From assembly GCA_043797615.1 (NCBI GenBank), contig JAZDPK010000053.1, positions 1 to 52,722 on the forward strand: a stretch of DNA of 52,722 bases, written 5' to 3'. Source of the stretch: JAZDPK01 sp043797615 (lineage in GTDB: Bacteria; Patescibacteriota; Patescibacteriia; UBA11705; JABHMO01). Every line of letters begins with the position of its first letter. Position 1 is the first letter of the stretch. The notes below the pieces were generated by a model that saw only the letters and a list, made by a program, of their open reading frames with translations, did not search any database and was not told where the DNA came from. Made by a program: the position numbers and the translations under genes. Shown here piece by piece: positions 1-7,949 of this stretch.

Positions 1-2
1 TC

Positions 3-149
3 TATTCCGACCCGATAATTTTCAACCGAAAATTAACCGAATGGCTGATTGAATACAATTTTGTCCGGCCGCACGAATCGTTGAATTACCAAACTCCGAT
101 AGAATTTTCCAAAGTGTTACCTATGTACTCATCTTGTACACTCTCTTGA
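3..149 (+). CDS. Transposase (integrase core), C-terminal fragment
   Basis: An open frame enters from the left edge and stops at TGA 147-149. Its 48 codons contain a segment EWLIEYNFVRPHESLNYQ followed by TPIEF, which matches the end of the DDE integrase core (rve_3-like) in IS481/IS3-type transposases, where the Arg-Pro-His and the Leu-x-Tyr-x-Thr-Pro motif follow the catalytic Glu. The N-terminal part lies outside the window. The -35 hexamer of the next promoter overlaps the stop codon. Together with the possible zinc-ribbon start at the right edge, this suggests that the sequence was cut at copies of an IS. Confidence 0.75.
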   Translation, partial: YSDPIIFNRKLTEWLIEYNFVRPHESLNYQTPIEFSKVLPMYSSCTLS

Positions 150-173
150 CATTTCATCAAAAAGATATAAGCT
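146..173 (+). promoter_or_regulatory. Putative sigma70 promoter of the small-protein pair
   Basis: TTGACA at 146-151 and TAAGCT at 168-173 with a 16-nt spacer. The sequence from the -10 onward (TAAG[C/T]TGTGAT, one base, GACGCGGG) recurs at the promoter at 23468, pointing to a shared promoter and leader. Confidence 0.45.
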
Positions 174-217
174 GTGATTGACGCGGGAAACGGTTATTTA
201 ACAAAAGGAGGACTGGA

Positions 218-415
218 ATGAAAAAAATTAAAATTTTTCAAAGCAGCGACAGTTCAAAATAATTAGCCCAGGTTCAAGCAGAATTAAACCACGACATATC
301 GATATGGCAAATGATTAACAAAAATTTCGAAATCACCGGACGGTCTTCAAGCACGGCATACAATAAAAGTGGAACATTGACTTATTCGGTTGTGATATTT
401 TACAAAGAGAAATAA
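218..415 (+). pseudogene. Small protein interrupted by an in-frame TAA
   Basis: An AAGGAGG site precedes ATG 218. Fourteen codons (MKKIKIFQSSDSSK) are followed by TAA at 260-262. The same frame then stays open for 50 codons (LAQVQAELNHDISIWQ, later TLTYSVVIFYKEK) to TAA 413-415. The second part looks like the body of the protein and has the same plan as the intact neighbour at 448: a short strand, an amphipathic helix with Leu-x-x-x-x-x-Glu-[Ile/Leu]-Asn, then a strand rich in Val/Ile/Tyr. GAA to TAA would explain the break. It may be a pseudogene, a sequencing error or a read-through product. Function is not known. Confidence 0.6.
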
Positions 416-447
416 ACTCTTAACCGGATTTTAAAGGAGGTCAACCA

Positions 448-702
448 ATGGAACAAGTGAAATTTTTTTACGGATTCGGCAAAGGAGTATTAAAAACCAC
501 GCTTGATAAGCTGGAAAATGAAATCAATAATTGGTTGAAAGAAAACAAAGAAAAAGTCGAATTGACCAAGCAGCCGGTTTACAACATTCTCAAAGAATCC
601 CTAATCGAAGTAACAGTCATGCTCACCTACCGCGAGAGAGAACAAAAAAGCGGAAAATTATCTACAGCCGAAACTTTAAGAGATGAAGATCCTCGGGATT
701 AA
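448..702 (+). CDS. Small hypothetical protein (84 aa)
   Basis: A strong Shine-Dalgarno site (AAAGGAGG) lies 7 nt before ATG 448. The protein starts with a strand (VKFFYGFG), has an amphipathic helix (LDKLENEINNWLKENKEK) and a second hydrophobic stretch (LIEVTVMLTYRE), then a charged tail. This resembles the small soluble proteins with a Leu-Glu-x-x-Ile-Asn-x-Trp-Leu helix found in many bacteria; no function is assigned to them here. It is probably co-transcribed with the broken relative at 218 and ends before a bidirectional terminator at 739. Confidence 0.75.
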   Translation: MEQVKFFYGFGKGVLKTTLDKLENEINNWLKENKEKVELTKQPVYNILKESLIEVTVMLTYREREQKSGKLSTAETLRDEDPRD

Positions 703-738
703 CAAACTCTATTCAAAACATTTTTTAAAAATAAAACA

Positions 739-771
739 CCCTGCAGATCCGCTGATCCGCAGGGGTTTTTT
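739..771. terminator. Bidirectional intrinsic terminator
   Basis: An 11-bp stem with one mismatch (CCCTGCAGATC / GATCCGCAGGG) is followed by TTTTTT on the plus strand and by a T-rich run on the minus strand. It separates the convergent genes at 448 (+) and 788 (-). Confidence 0.8.
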
Positions 772-787
772 AATCCGGCGATTCCTT

Positions 788-1120
788 TCAATCGCCGCGG
801 AAAGTCCACACCTTCTTGCCGTCGACTTGTTCGGGATGATACCGAACGTAATGGTCGCCATGCCAAGCGAAGTGATGGACTGCGCCGCCGGCAGAGTGCA
901 AACGCACGAACGGTCCGGCATACACGCCAGTCACTTCGTCGACGTCGACAACGTAATACGCCGGCGGCTTGGGAATGGAGCGGGGCTGCACGCCGACGTT
1001 CGAGGGATGCTCGTATTGATCCCTCACCATGCGGTAGCAGAAGCCGCCGCTGACGATCCCGCACCCACTCACCGTCAACGCAACGCACACGCTTCCGATT
1101 GCAAAGAACATATTTTTCAT
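788..1120 (-). CDS. Small lipoprotein (110 aa)
   Basis: A GGAGAAAAAA site sits just before ATG 1120. The N-terminus is a lipoprotein signal peptide: Met-Lys, a hydrophobic stretch, then the lipobox Val-Ser-Gly-Cys with Cys20 as the lipidated residue. The mature part of about 90 residues holds a Tyr/Val-rich segment (PPAYYVVDVDEV) and a His-rich segment (GGAVHHFAWHGDHYVRYH). I do not recognise a family. It should be exported by Sec and anchored to the membrane. It is transcribed from the promoter at 1506-1534, possibly together with the membrane protein at 1167, and ends at the terminator at 739. Confidence 0.75.
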   Translation of the reverse strand: MKNMFFAIGSVCVALTVSGCGIVSGGFCYRMVRDQYEHPSNVGVQPRSIPKPPAYYVVDVDEVTGVYAGPFVRLHSAGGAVHHFAWHGDHYVRYHPEQVDGKKVWTFRGD

Positions 1121-1166
1121 TTTTTTCTCCTGAAAAAGTTTATTTGTTTATTGGTTGATTAGTTGA

Positions 1167-1430
1167 TTACAAGGTAATTTTCTCGGTTCTTTCATTGCGT
1201 GGGAGTGAAACGACCGAAGCAATCTTCAATGCTCTATTTCCGTTTTCCACCTGTCTCTCCTGTCTCTCCTGTCTCTCCTGTCTCACCTTTCCCACCCTGC
1301 TCTCCTTCTGACAAAAAACCGCCAGAACAACGCTTACCAGCGCCAGAACAATCGGAAAACCGATCATTCCTGACTTCGGATACTCCGGCAGTTTAGGAGG
1401 GGGTACTGCGTTTTCTCCGCTGATAAGCAT
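1167..1430 (-). CDS. Small membrane protein with a repeat-derived tail (87 aa)
   Basis: The open frame encodes a Pro-rich N-terminus, one transmembrane helix (residues about 22-40, MIGFPIVLALVSVVLAVF) and a basic tail with RQE repeated three to four times. The repeats come from a 9-bp tandem repeat at 1251-1286. No Shine-Dalgarno site precedes ATG 1430; the internal ATG at codon 22 has AGGA directly before it and could be the true start. The promoter at 1506-1534 points at this frame. It may be a real gene whose tail was extended by a repeat spacer, or only a leader for the lipoprotein gene. Confidence 0.45.
   Translation of the reverse strand: MLISGENAVPPPKLPEYPKSGMIGFPIVLALVSVVLAVFCQKESRVGKVRQERQERQERQVENGNRALKIASVVSLPRNERTEKITL
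1251..1286. repeat. 9-bp tandem repeat, four units
   Basis: Units CTGTCTCTC at 1251, 1260 and 1269, then the variant CTGTCTCAC at 1278. In frame they encode Arg-Gln-Glu on the minus strand. The pyrimidine bias resembles the single-strand word spacers at 9565 and 37655. Confidence 0.85.
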
Positions 1431-1505
1431 GGCCCCGGCGGCCGTAATTTTTGCTTACCAATAACTTAATACCCTCCCAATAATTTGTCAATGAATTAAC
1501 AATGT

Positions 1506-1534
1506 ATTATAGCACATTTTTAACAAAAAGTCAA
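1506..1534 (-). promoter_or_regulatory. Putative sigma70 promoter (minus strand)
   Basis: Read on the minus strand: TTGACT (1534-1529), 17 nt, TATAAT (1511-1506). It faces the genes at 1430 and 1120. Confidence 0.7.
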
Positions 1535-1649
1535 TATCTGCGCTAATTTCATCCATTTTTAGCTCATTTAAATTAATCAACAGCCTGATTTGCCACACCC
1601 TAATTTCAATGTTAAAATTAACGTCAGCCAGATTGAAAGGTCTAGCATC

Positions 1650-1711
1650 ATTCGTGTCTATTCGTTTTAATTCGTTCTTACCTGCCTGCCGGCAGGCAGG
1701 TTCGTGAATCG
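1650..1711. repeat. ATTCG-word spacer with nested 20-bp palindrome
   Basis: Three degenerate ATTCGT words at 1650-1676 are followed by a perfect 20-bp palindrome at 1681-1700 (CCTGCCTGCC plus its reverse complement), then TTCGTGAATCG. The same palindrome sits in the same word context at 3161-3180. The rest of 1431-1703 shows only the promoter at 1506. Confidence 0.75.
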
Positions 1712-1715
1712 ATTT

Positions 1716-2810
1716 ATGTTTAATGATTTAAAATACTGGGTCGCTCTCTCCTGCTTCGGCAAGATCGGCCCGAAAAAATTCCATTTTCTGCGCCACCGCT
1801 TTCCGTCCGCGAAAAACATTTGGGAAGCGAATTTATTAGAATTACGCGACGCGGGCCTGGACGAAAAAACCGCGGGCGAATTTATTTTAAAAAGAAAAGA
1901 AATCGATCCGGACGCGGAAATGGAATTGCTGGCAAAGGAAAATGTGAGCGCGGTGACGGTCGATGACGCGCTGTATCCGAAGCTGCTGAAAGAAATCTAT
2001 CATCCGCCTTTCATTTTGTATTATAAGGGCGCGCTGGAAAATCTGACCGACCAGGCGATCGCCGTTGTCGGCACGCGCCAGGTTTCGCAATACGGCCGCC
2101 GGGCAACGCAGGAAATCGCCGAAGCGCTGGCCGACCAGGGCATCGTCATCATCAGCGGCCTGGCGCTCGGCGTGGACAGCATCGCCCACCTCGCCGCCGT
2201 GAAAAAAGGAAAAATAACAACGGCCGTGCTCGGCTCCGGACTGGACGCCGCGAACATTTATCCGGCGACTCATCGCTCGCTCGCGAATGAAATTTTGAAT
2301 TGCGGCGGCCAGCTCGTTTCCGAATATCCGATCGGCACACTGCCCTTGAAGCACAATTTTCCAGCGCGCAACCGCATCATTTCCGGCCTGGCCCTCGGCA
2401 CGCTCGTCGTCGAAGCCGGCGAGCATTCGGGAGCGCTCATCACCGCCCACTCCGCCCTTGAACAGAACCGCGAAGTCTTCGCTATCCCCGGCCCGATCAC
2501 CAGCCCCCTGTCCGTCGGCACGAACAATTTGATTAAAAAAGGCGCCAAGCTGGTTTCTTCCGTTGCCGATATTTTCGACGAATTGAATTTAAAGCAGATA
2601 AAAGAATTCCGCGACAACCGCGAAATAATTCCGGACTCGCCGGAAGAAGCGGCCGTTTTAAAGCATCTGATGCTGGAGCCGCGGCACATCAACGAGCTGG
2701 TCAGATTAACCGACTTTGCCGCGTCCGAGCTCAACGCGACGCTGATGAAACTGGAAATGAAAGGCCTTGTGAAGAATCTGGGGAACATGACGTTCGTGGT
2801 TGCCAGATGA
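1716..2810 (+). CDS. dprA: DNA processing protein DprA (Smf)
   Basis: DprA binds incoming single-stranded DNA and loads RecA during transformation. Visible parts: an N-terminal SAM-like region (residues about 1-60), the Rossmann-like domain with VVGTRQVSQYGRR, ISGLALGVDSIAH, VLGSGLD, the PARNRIISGL and VVEAGEHSGALITAHSA motifs, and a C-terminal winged helix (from about residue 300). The length of 364 aa is normal. I chose ATG 1716; a GTG at 1704 is also in frame but lies in the ATTCG-word spacer. There is no Shine-Dalgarno site, as for other housekeeping genes here. Uptake of DNA by transformation is known or suspected in Patescibacteria and fits the pilin genes in the window. Confidence 0.95.
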   Translation: MFNDLKYWVALSCFGKIGPKKFHFLRHRFPSAKNIWEANLLELRDAGLDEKTAGEFILKRKEIDPDAEMELLAKENVSAVTVDDALYPKLLKEIYHPPFILYYKGALENLTDQAIAVVGTRQVSQYGRRATQEIAEALADQGIVIISGLALGVDSIAHLAAVKKGKITTAVLGSGLDAANIYPATHRSLANEILNCGGQLVSEYPIGTLPLKHNFPARNRIISGLALGTLVVEAGEHSGALITAHSALEQNREVFAIPGPITSPLSVGTNNLIKKGAKLVSSVADIFDELNLKQIKEFRDNREIIPDSPEEAAVLKHLMLEPRHINELVRLTDFAASELNATLMKLEMKGLVKNLGNMTFVVAR

Positions 2811-3223
2811 CACGAAAAATTACCCCGCCGTTTACGGTGGGCATATCTTAATTAACATTCTTGAGACTTGCCCTGCCTAAAGGCAGGGGTAATTTCACGA
2901 GACTCACATAAACAATAAGTCAGGGGCAAAAAACGCGCTCATGCGCGATTTAAATTACCCCACTCTTTGAGAGTGGGAGAAAAGATTTAAAACTTCCTTA
3001 GACACGCCCTGACAACCACCTTCGTTACCGCCGCCGCTAAAGCTATGGCGGTCGAGAAAACTACGGTGGTCACAGACGAGTCAGGGGTAATTTAATAAGG
3101 ATTTTTAAAACTGGAATATTTGTACCTTTCTTCCATTCGTAAATTCGCGCATTTGCAGCACCTGCCTGCCGGCAGGCAGGTTCGCATTAAAATTTATTCG
3201 TATTATCGTAATTCGTAACCGAC
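2811..3223. repeat. Gene-free cluster of nested hairpins and word repeats
   Basis: No gene is seen. The stretch holds at least four hairpins: CCCGCCG/CGGTGGG (about 2824-2841), CCCTGCCT/AGGCAGGG (2871-2888), CCCACTC/GAGTGGG (about 2959-2977) and a long nested CCACC...GGTGG element (3015-3071). GGGGTAATTT or its complement flanks the blocks four times. The end (3133-3220) has ATTCGTAA words around a second copy of the 20-bp palindrome (3161-3180). The CCACC element recurs inverted at 7800-7858 and in shorter forms at 13858 and 26217. Confidence 0.7.
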
Positions 3224-3256
3224 AAAAAACCCGCAATCTTTTCGAAGACCGCGGGC
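3224..3256 (-). terminator. Intrinsic terminator of the gene at 3268
   Basis: Minus strand: CCCGCGGTCTT, loop CGAA, AAGATTGCGGG, then TTTTTTG. It directly follows the minus-strand gene. Confidence 0.8.
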
Positions 3257-3267
3257 TTTGATTTTAA

Positions 3268-4188
3268 CTACGGGATTTCCACGTACTCGCCGCCTTGAGG
3301 CAGGGGCGATGGACAATACTTGCCGTGCGTGATGAACACTCTTTTTTCCGACTCCTGTTTATCTAACACCTGCGCGCCATTCAAATGAGCGTCCTGCACC
3401 CAATCAAGCGCGCCTCTATTTACGGCTGTAAAATTTTTGCGCGTGCAAATCAACTCGATTTTTTCCTTTTTGAACGATTCGCCGGGAAATCTCATGATCG
3501 AAGGCGTGATACTTTTTTTGTTCGTCCAGTAAATGAACACTTCCTCGGCGCAGACGATCTCGCGCCCATCTTCCGAAACCGCGATGGCGTTGTCGAAATC
3601 AGCTTCGGCTTTGGTTCTTTCCACTTGAACCATTTGTTTTAATTCATCAAAAAAGTAATGGTCAATATCAGACCTTTTTTCCGCCAACAATATCAACATT
3701 AAATCCAAATATGTTAATTCGTGAAATTTAAGTTCACCATGCGAAAGACTGACTTTCAGCATTACCCTGCCTGAAGAAACCACAAGTGGTGGAGAATCAT
3801 TCAAGTGGCGGCTGTTCAACGGATTTGCTTGATCATATTTGTATTTGTAAAACACGTGACGATTTGCAAAATGGCTTGAAGTCAGACTGCTAAAAATTTC
3901 TTCAAATATTTTATTGTGTTTGACAAATACTTCTCTCGACTCATCGTAACTCGCCGCAGATAAAAATTTCGCGAACAAGCTTCTTTCGCCGATTTTCTTT
4001 ATCTCCTGGCTGTTGGAAAAAATGTGATCGGCAACAGAATCCGTTGACAAGATGCGTTTAAGCTCCGATCTTATATACGGAATGGGATCTTTTTCCATCA
4101 GCCACTCTTCAATTCTCACGTTACCAAAAAGTTGCGACTCGCGGAACCTGTTTTTCACAAACGCCCCTTTTTTTTCCTGGTCATCCAT
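3268..4188 (-). CDS. Hypothetical protein (306 aa)
   Basis: AGGAGGG lies 7 nt before ATG 4188, and the gene has its own promoter (4301-4329) and terminator (3224). The protein has no signal peptide or membrane helix and is charged at the N-terminus (MDDQEKKGAFVKNRFRES). The N-terminal half looks helical; the C-terminal half has short strands around Cys residues (REIVCAEEVFIYWTN, KIELICTRKNF). I recognise no family. It is one of the class of strongly signalled unknown genes that are scattered among the housekeeping genes of this window. Confidence 0.75.
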   Translation of the reverse strand: MDDQEKKGAFVKNRFRESQLFGNVRIEEWLMEKDPIPYIRSELKRILSTDSVADHIFSNSQEIKKIGERSLFAKFLSAASYDESREVFVKHNKIFEEIFSSLTSSHFANRHVFYKYKYDQANPLNSRHLNDSPPLVVSSGRVMLKVSLSHGELKFHELTYLDLMLILLAEKRSDIDHYFFDELKQMVQVERTKAEADFDNAIAVSEDGREIVCAEEVFIYWTNKKSITPSIMRFPGESFKKEKIELICTRKNFTAVNRGALDWVQDAHLNGAQVLDKQESEKRVFITHGKYCPSPLPQGGEYVEIP

Positions 4189-4300
4189 TTTCTTACCCTC
4201 CTAAAGGTTAAACCTTCAGAGCTCCATTGCCCTGAAGCAATCCGGCTGTTTCCTAGGCAGCCAGACCCCTGGATATTGTCAAAGTTCGATTTCATTAGCC

Positions 4301-4329
4301 AAATTACCACGCAAAATGCGTCTTGTCAA
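4301..4329 (-). promoter_or_regulatory. Putative promoter of the gene at 4188
   Basis: Minus strand: TTGACA (4329-4324), 17 nt, TAATTT (4306-4301). A good -35 and a weak -10. Confidence 0.5.
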
Positions 4330-4375
4330 CAAATCATGTTTGACATTATTTTTTCAATCTGTCATATTGTAAAAC

Positions 4376-4517
4376 ATCTGTTCAAGCAGAAACGTAAAAA
4401 CCGAAAAACGAAAACACGGAAAAACATAAAAACCCAATAACGAATGAACTAACTTAGTTATAAACTTATATCACAATAATCAACTAATAACAAATAAACC
4501 ATTCAACCATACTCTTT
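4376..4517. repeat. A-rich word spacer before topA
   Basis: Degenerate AACGNAAAAAC/ACGGAAAAAC words (4388-4440) are followed by AATCAACTAATAAC-type words (4476-4506), the complement of the AGTTGATTA word found after topA. No gene is seen in 4189-4517 apart from the promoter at 4301. Confidence 0.55.
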
Positions 4518-6743
4518 ATGAAGAACCTCGTCATCGTCGAATCCCCCACCAAAGCCAAAACAATCTCCAAATTTCTTTCCAACGATTTCAAAGTGGAATC
4601 GTCTTTCGGCCATGTGCGCGATCTGCCGCAGAAGGAAATGGGCATTGATATTGAACACGATTTCAAGCCGAAATACGAAATTCCGGAAAAGGCCAAAGCC
4701 CGCGTCGCTCAATTAAAAAAATTGGCCGCCAGCGCCGGCAAAATCTGGTACGCGACTGACGAAGACCGCGAAGGAGAAGCGATCGCCTGGCACTTGGAGC
4801 AATTGATCGGGGTCAAAGGCTCGGACATGAACCGCATCGTTTTCCATGAAGTCACCAAGCCGGCGATTGAAAAAGCGCTGGAACACCCGCGCCAGATCGA
4901 CATGAACATCGTGGACGCCCAGCAGGCGCGCCGCGTTCTTGATCGTTTGGTCGGTTATGAGCTGTCCCCTTTTCTCTGGAAAAAAGTGGGCAAAGGCCTG
5001 TCCGCCGGCCGCGTGCAATCGGTGGCCGTCCGTCTGGTCGTGGAGCGCGAACGCGAAATCCAAAATTTTAAAAAAGAAGAATACTGGACCATCGACGCCA
5101 TTTTCAACACGGAAAAAGACGCGGTTGAAAAAATCGAAGCCAAGCTTCACTCGGTTGATGGCGTTGCTTTGAAAAAATTCGACATCAACACCGCGGAAAA
5201 AGCCGAGGAATTTTTAAAACAATTGAAAGACCAGAAATATTCCGTCGCGAAAATCGAAACAAAAGAAAACATCAAAAAAGCGCCGGAACCGTATCGCACC
5301 TCCACTCTTCAGCAGGACGCGAACAACAAACTCGGCTTCAGTTCGAAAGAAACAATGATGCTCGCCCAGCAGCTTTATGAAGGCATTGATTTAAAAGACA
5401 AAGGCCATGTCGGTCTCATCACCTACATGCGCACGGACTCATTGAATTTGTCCGAAGAATTTTTAAACGCCAGCAAGCAATATATTATTGAAAAAATCGG
5501 CAAACAATACGCCCTGCCCGCTCCGCGCAAATTCAAAGCGAAAAACAAAGGAGCGCAGGAAGCGCATGAAGCGATCCGTCCGACGCACGTCGCTTTTCAT
5601 CCGGACGATTTAAAAGCGTCGCTCGCTCCCAAACAATTCAAGCTTTACAATCTGATCTGGCGCCGCTCCGTCGCCTGCCAGATGGCCGACGCTGTTTTGA
5701 ACGCAACTTCGATCGACATTGATTCGGAAGATCACAAATTCACTTTCCGCGCCACCGGCCAGACGATCAAATTCGACGGCTTCATGAAAATTTATCAAAA
5801 CGGATTGAAAGAAAATATTCTGCCGACAGTTTCTGAAAAAGAAAATTTAAAATTGGAAAAAGTCGATCCGACGCAGCACTTTACCCAGCCGCCGAGCCGC
5901 TATTCCGAAGCCGCTTTGATTAAAGTGATGGAAGAATACGGCATTGGCCGGCCGTCAACCTACGCGCCGACCATTTCCACCATTCAAGACCGCAATTACG
6001 TGGTCAAGGAAGAAAAGAAATTAAAGCCCACCGACATCGGCATGCTGGTGAACGACATTTTAATGGAGCATTTTCCGAAAATCGTTGACTACGAATTCAC
6101 CGCGAAAATGGAAAAAGATTTGGATAAAATCGAAGAAGGCAAAAAAGAATGGCAGCCGATCATCAAGGCGTTCTATGAGCCTTTCAAGAAAAATTTAATC
6201 GAAAAGACAGGTACTTTAAAGAAGAAAACTTTAACCGAGGAAAAAACCGACGAGGTCTGCGAAAAGTGCGGCAGCCCGATGGTCATTAAAACCGGAAGAT
6301 ACGGCCGCTTCCTGGCCTGCTCGAATTATCCGAAATGCAAAAACGCGAAAAACTTGGACAATGGAACCGGCAACGAAAAACCGGCCGAGGAATTAACCGA
6401 GGAAATCTGCCCGAAGTGCGGCGCCAAGCTCGCGGTAAAATCCGGACGCTATGGAAAATTTTTAAGCTGCTCGAAATATCCGGACTGCAAATACATCAAA
6501 AGCTTCAGCCAGAATACCGGCGTCGTTTGCCCATCGTGTAACAAAGGCGAGATCGTCAGCCGCAAAAGCCGCGGCAACCGCGTGTTCTACGCCTGCAACA
6601 AATATCCGGACTGCAAATTCACGCTCTGGGGACGACCGACCGGCGAAAAATGCGCTGATTGCGGCTCGCTCATCGTTGAAAACGGCAAGGACAAAAAGAA
6701 ATGCAGCAACAAAGATTGCAAAACGAACAAGAAAGTTGATTAA
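4518..6743 (+). CDS. topA: DNA topoisomerase I
   Basis: A type IA topoisomerase that relaxes negative supercoils. The 741-residue protein starts with the Toprim domain (VIVESPTKAKTI, FGHVRDLP, ATDEDREGEAIAWH), followed by the catalytic core with the active Tyr at about residue 303 in TYMRTDS and the conserved PSRYSEAALIKVMEE and GIGRPSTYAPTI segments. Four C-terminal zinc ribbons follow from about residue 580 (CEKCG...C...C, CPKCG...C...C, CPSC...C...C, CADCG...C...C). The start has no Shine-Dalgarno site. The last codons (Lys-Val-Asp) run into an AGTTGATTA-word palindrome. Confidence 0.97.
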   Translation: MKNLVIVESPTKAKTISKFLSNDFKVESSFGHVRDLPQKEMGIDIEHDFKPKYEIPEKAKARVAQLKKLAASAGKIWYATDEDREGEAIAWHLEQLIGVKGSDMNRIVFHEVTKPAIEKALEHPRQIDMNIVDAQQARRVLDRLVGYELSPFLWKKVGKGLSAGRVQSVAVRLVVEREREIQNFKKEEYWTIDAIFNTEKDAVEKIEAKLHSVDGVALKKFDINTAEKAEEFLKQLKDQKYSVAKIETKENIKKAPEPYRTSTLQQDANNKLGFSSKETMMLAQQLYEGIDLKDKGHVGLITYMRTDSLNLSEEFLNASKQYIIEKIGKQYALPAPRKFKAKNKGAQEAHEAIRPTHVAFHPDDLKASLAPKQFKLYNLIWRRSVACQMADAVLNATSIDIDSEDHKFTFRATGQTIKFDGFMKIYQNGLKENILPTVSEKENLKLEKVDPTQHFTQPPSRYSEAALIKVMEEYGIGRPSTYAPTISTIQDRNYVVKEEKKLKPTDIGMLVNDILMEHFPKIVDYEFTAKMEKDLDKIEEGKKEWQPIIKAFYEPFKKNLIEKTGTLKKKTLTEEKTDEVCEKCGSPMVIKTGRYGRFLACSNYPKCKNAKNLDNGTGNEKPAEELTEEICPKCGAKLAVKSGRYGKFLSCSKYPDCKYIKSFSQNTGVVCPSCNKGEIVSRKSRGNRVFYACNKYPDCKFTLWGRPTGEKCADCGSLIVENGKDKKKCSNKDCKTNKKVD

Positions 6744-6874
6744 AGTTGATTGATAGTTGATTATTAGTTTATTCTCATGAATATTTAAAACACTTCAGCA
6801 TGTTACGCCGGAGTGTTTTTATTTTACTCGCCAATCAACTTTCATTAACTCTAATCAACTATAATTAATCATCT
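6733..6874. repeat. AGTTGATTA-word palindrome with central terminator
   Basis: Left arm 6733-6775 repeats AGTTGATTA-like words; right arm 6826-6874 repeats the complement (AATCAACT, TAATCAACT). The centre (6788-6822) is a conventional terminator hairpin, AACACT...AGTGTT with a T run. The left arm begins inside the last codons of topA. Confidence 0.75.
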
Positions 6875-6881
6875 CCCTCTC

Positions 6882-6910
6882 TTGACATTTTCTTCCTATT
6901 CCTCTACCAT
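6882..6910 (+). promoter_or_regulatory. Putative promoter of the gene at 7031
   Basis: TTGACA (6882-6887), 17 nt, TACCAT (6905-6910). Confidence 0.5.
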
Positions 6911-7030
6911 TGAGAAGTCAACCCGCCGGCCGAATCCGCAAGCCAAAGAGAAATGCACGGGCTTTCGGACAACGCCGGCACCACATTCTTCCCAAAGCGT
7001 AATGCATGGGGAAGAAAAGGAGTTTGTATC

Positions 7031-7630
7031 ATGGAACCTTTACAAGTGATGACACTGAAGAAGCTGAAGGAAATTCGATACATGCAACAAGACAAGCACG
7101 ACTTGATTTGCGGACTCATTATACTGTGTGCGCTCATCGGCGTAATTGTATTTGGAATTTTATCTACCGGGTCGGGGTATTTCATGATCGGCACGGGAAT
7201 ATGTTCAATAGCCGTGATTTTAAGCGTAAGGTCGGCGATAATCTACGAAAAAAAATTCCCCACGCCCGGAAACGCCGTGGCCGCGCTGAATCAAAACCTA
7301 TCCAAGCTGTTCAACCCATCCGACGGCGGAGTGAAATATGTGGCCGACATCGCCTACAACCTGCTCAGCAAATGGATCAAGGAAGAACACTGCTCATCCG
7401 ATCATCCTCATTTGTCGTCGACCATCACCGACCTGCGGATCAACCTGTCCCTCTGGGTTCTCCATTTCCCGGAAATCATCCCTTTGAACAACGAGAACTT
7501 GCCGGCCGGCGAATTCAAATTTAACAACGTACGCAACCAAGGTCCGGCGTCGCTGGAATGGAAACTTCAGGAAAACGGATTATTCTCGCTTAAACTGATT
7601 CACAAGGAAAGCTTCATGAATATTCCATAA
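7031..7630 (+). CDS. Membrane protein of unknown function (199 aa)
   Basis: AAGGAG lies 8 nt before ATG 7031, which I prefer to an in-frame ATG at 6953 in the leader. The protein has a short charged N-terminus, two adjacent transmembrane helices (residues about 26-46, ICGLIILCALIGVIVFGIL, and about 50-66) and a cytoplasmic C-terminal domain of about 125 residues without recognised motifs. It has its own promoter and a strong terminator (7640), so it is a single-gene unit. Confidence 0.75.
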   Translation: MEPLQVMTLKKLKEIRYMQQDKHDLICGLIILCALIGVIVFGILSTGSGYFMIGTGICSIAVILSVRSAIIYEKKFPTPGNAVAALNQNLSKLFNPSDGGVKYVADIAYNLLSKWIKEEHCSSDHPHLSSTITDLRINLSLWVLHFPEIIPLNNENLPAGEFKFNNVRNQGPASLEWKLQENGLFSLKLIHKESFMNIP

Positions 7631-7639
7631 GGCACTCAA

Positions 7640-7674
7640 CCTCCCGCCTGCGCGCTCGCCCGGGAGGTTTTTAA
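7640..7674 (+). terminator. Intrinsic terminator
   Basis: CCTCCCG, 14-nt loop, CGGGAGG, then TTTTTAATTTTT. Confidence 0.85.
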
Positions 7675-7728
7675 TTTTTAAAACCACGAAATTTTAAAAT
7701 CTATGGAAATTTTCAACCGTATAACATG

Positions 7729-7895
7729 GCGTCTCGGCGGGGTCTGGGGCACCGCACAGTATGGTGCGGTGTAAACTCCGTGCGCCATTTTATCCACAGC
7801 GGTTTCCTGCCCACCATAGTTTTCTTGACCACCGAAGCTTTATGCGCAGGTGGTAACGAAGGTGGGTTGCTACTTTTTGCCGCCAAAAAGTAAAT
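7729..7895 (+). repeat. Composite dispersed repeat, copy 1
   Basis: Ordered blocks: a G-rich GGGGTCTGGGG segment with a hairpin (GCACCGCA...TGCGGTG), CTCCGTGCG, CCTGCCCACC with a nested CCACC/GGTGG hairpin, and TTGCTACTTTTT...AAAAAGTA. The same blocks occur in the same order on the opposite strand at 26166-26330. Nothing else is seen between 7675 and 7949. Confidence 0.65.
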
Positions 7896-7949
7896 AAGAA
7901 AAAAGTAATTAAAAAGACCGCAACCTCGATGGATTGCGGACTTTGAATT

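Noticed and set aside
218..415. Reassignment of TAA to a sense codon
   Set aside because: TAA ends many intact genes here (for example topA and the Rel gene at 12938-12940), with similar codon contexts, so general recoding is not supported.
683..1162. 159-residue plus-strand ORF
   Set aside because: It is antisense to the lipoprotein gene, which has a signal peptide and Shine-Dalgarno site.
1251..1286. CRISPR array
   Set aside because: Units are 9 bp without spacers. No CRISPR array was seen in the window, and the PD-(D/E)XK protein has no cas neighbours.
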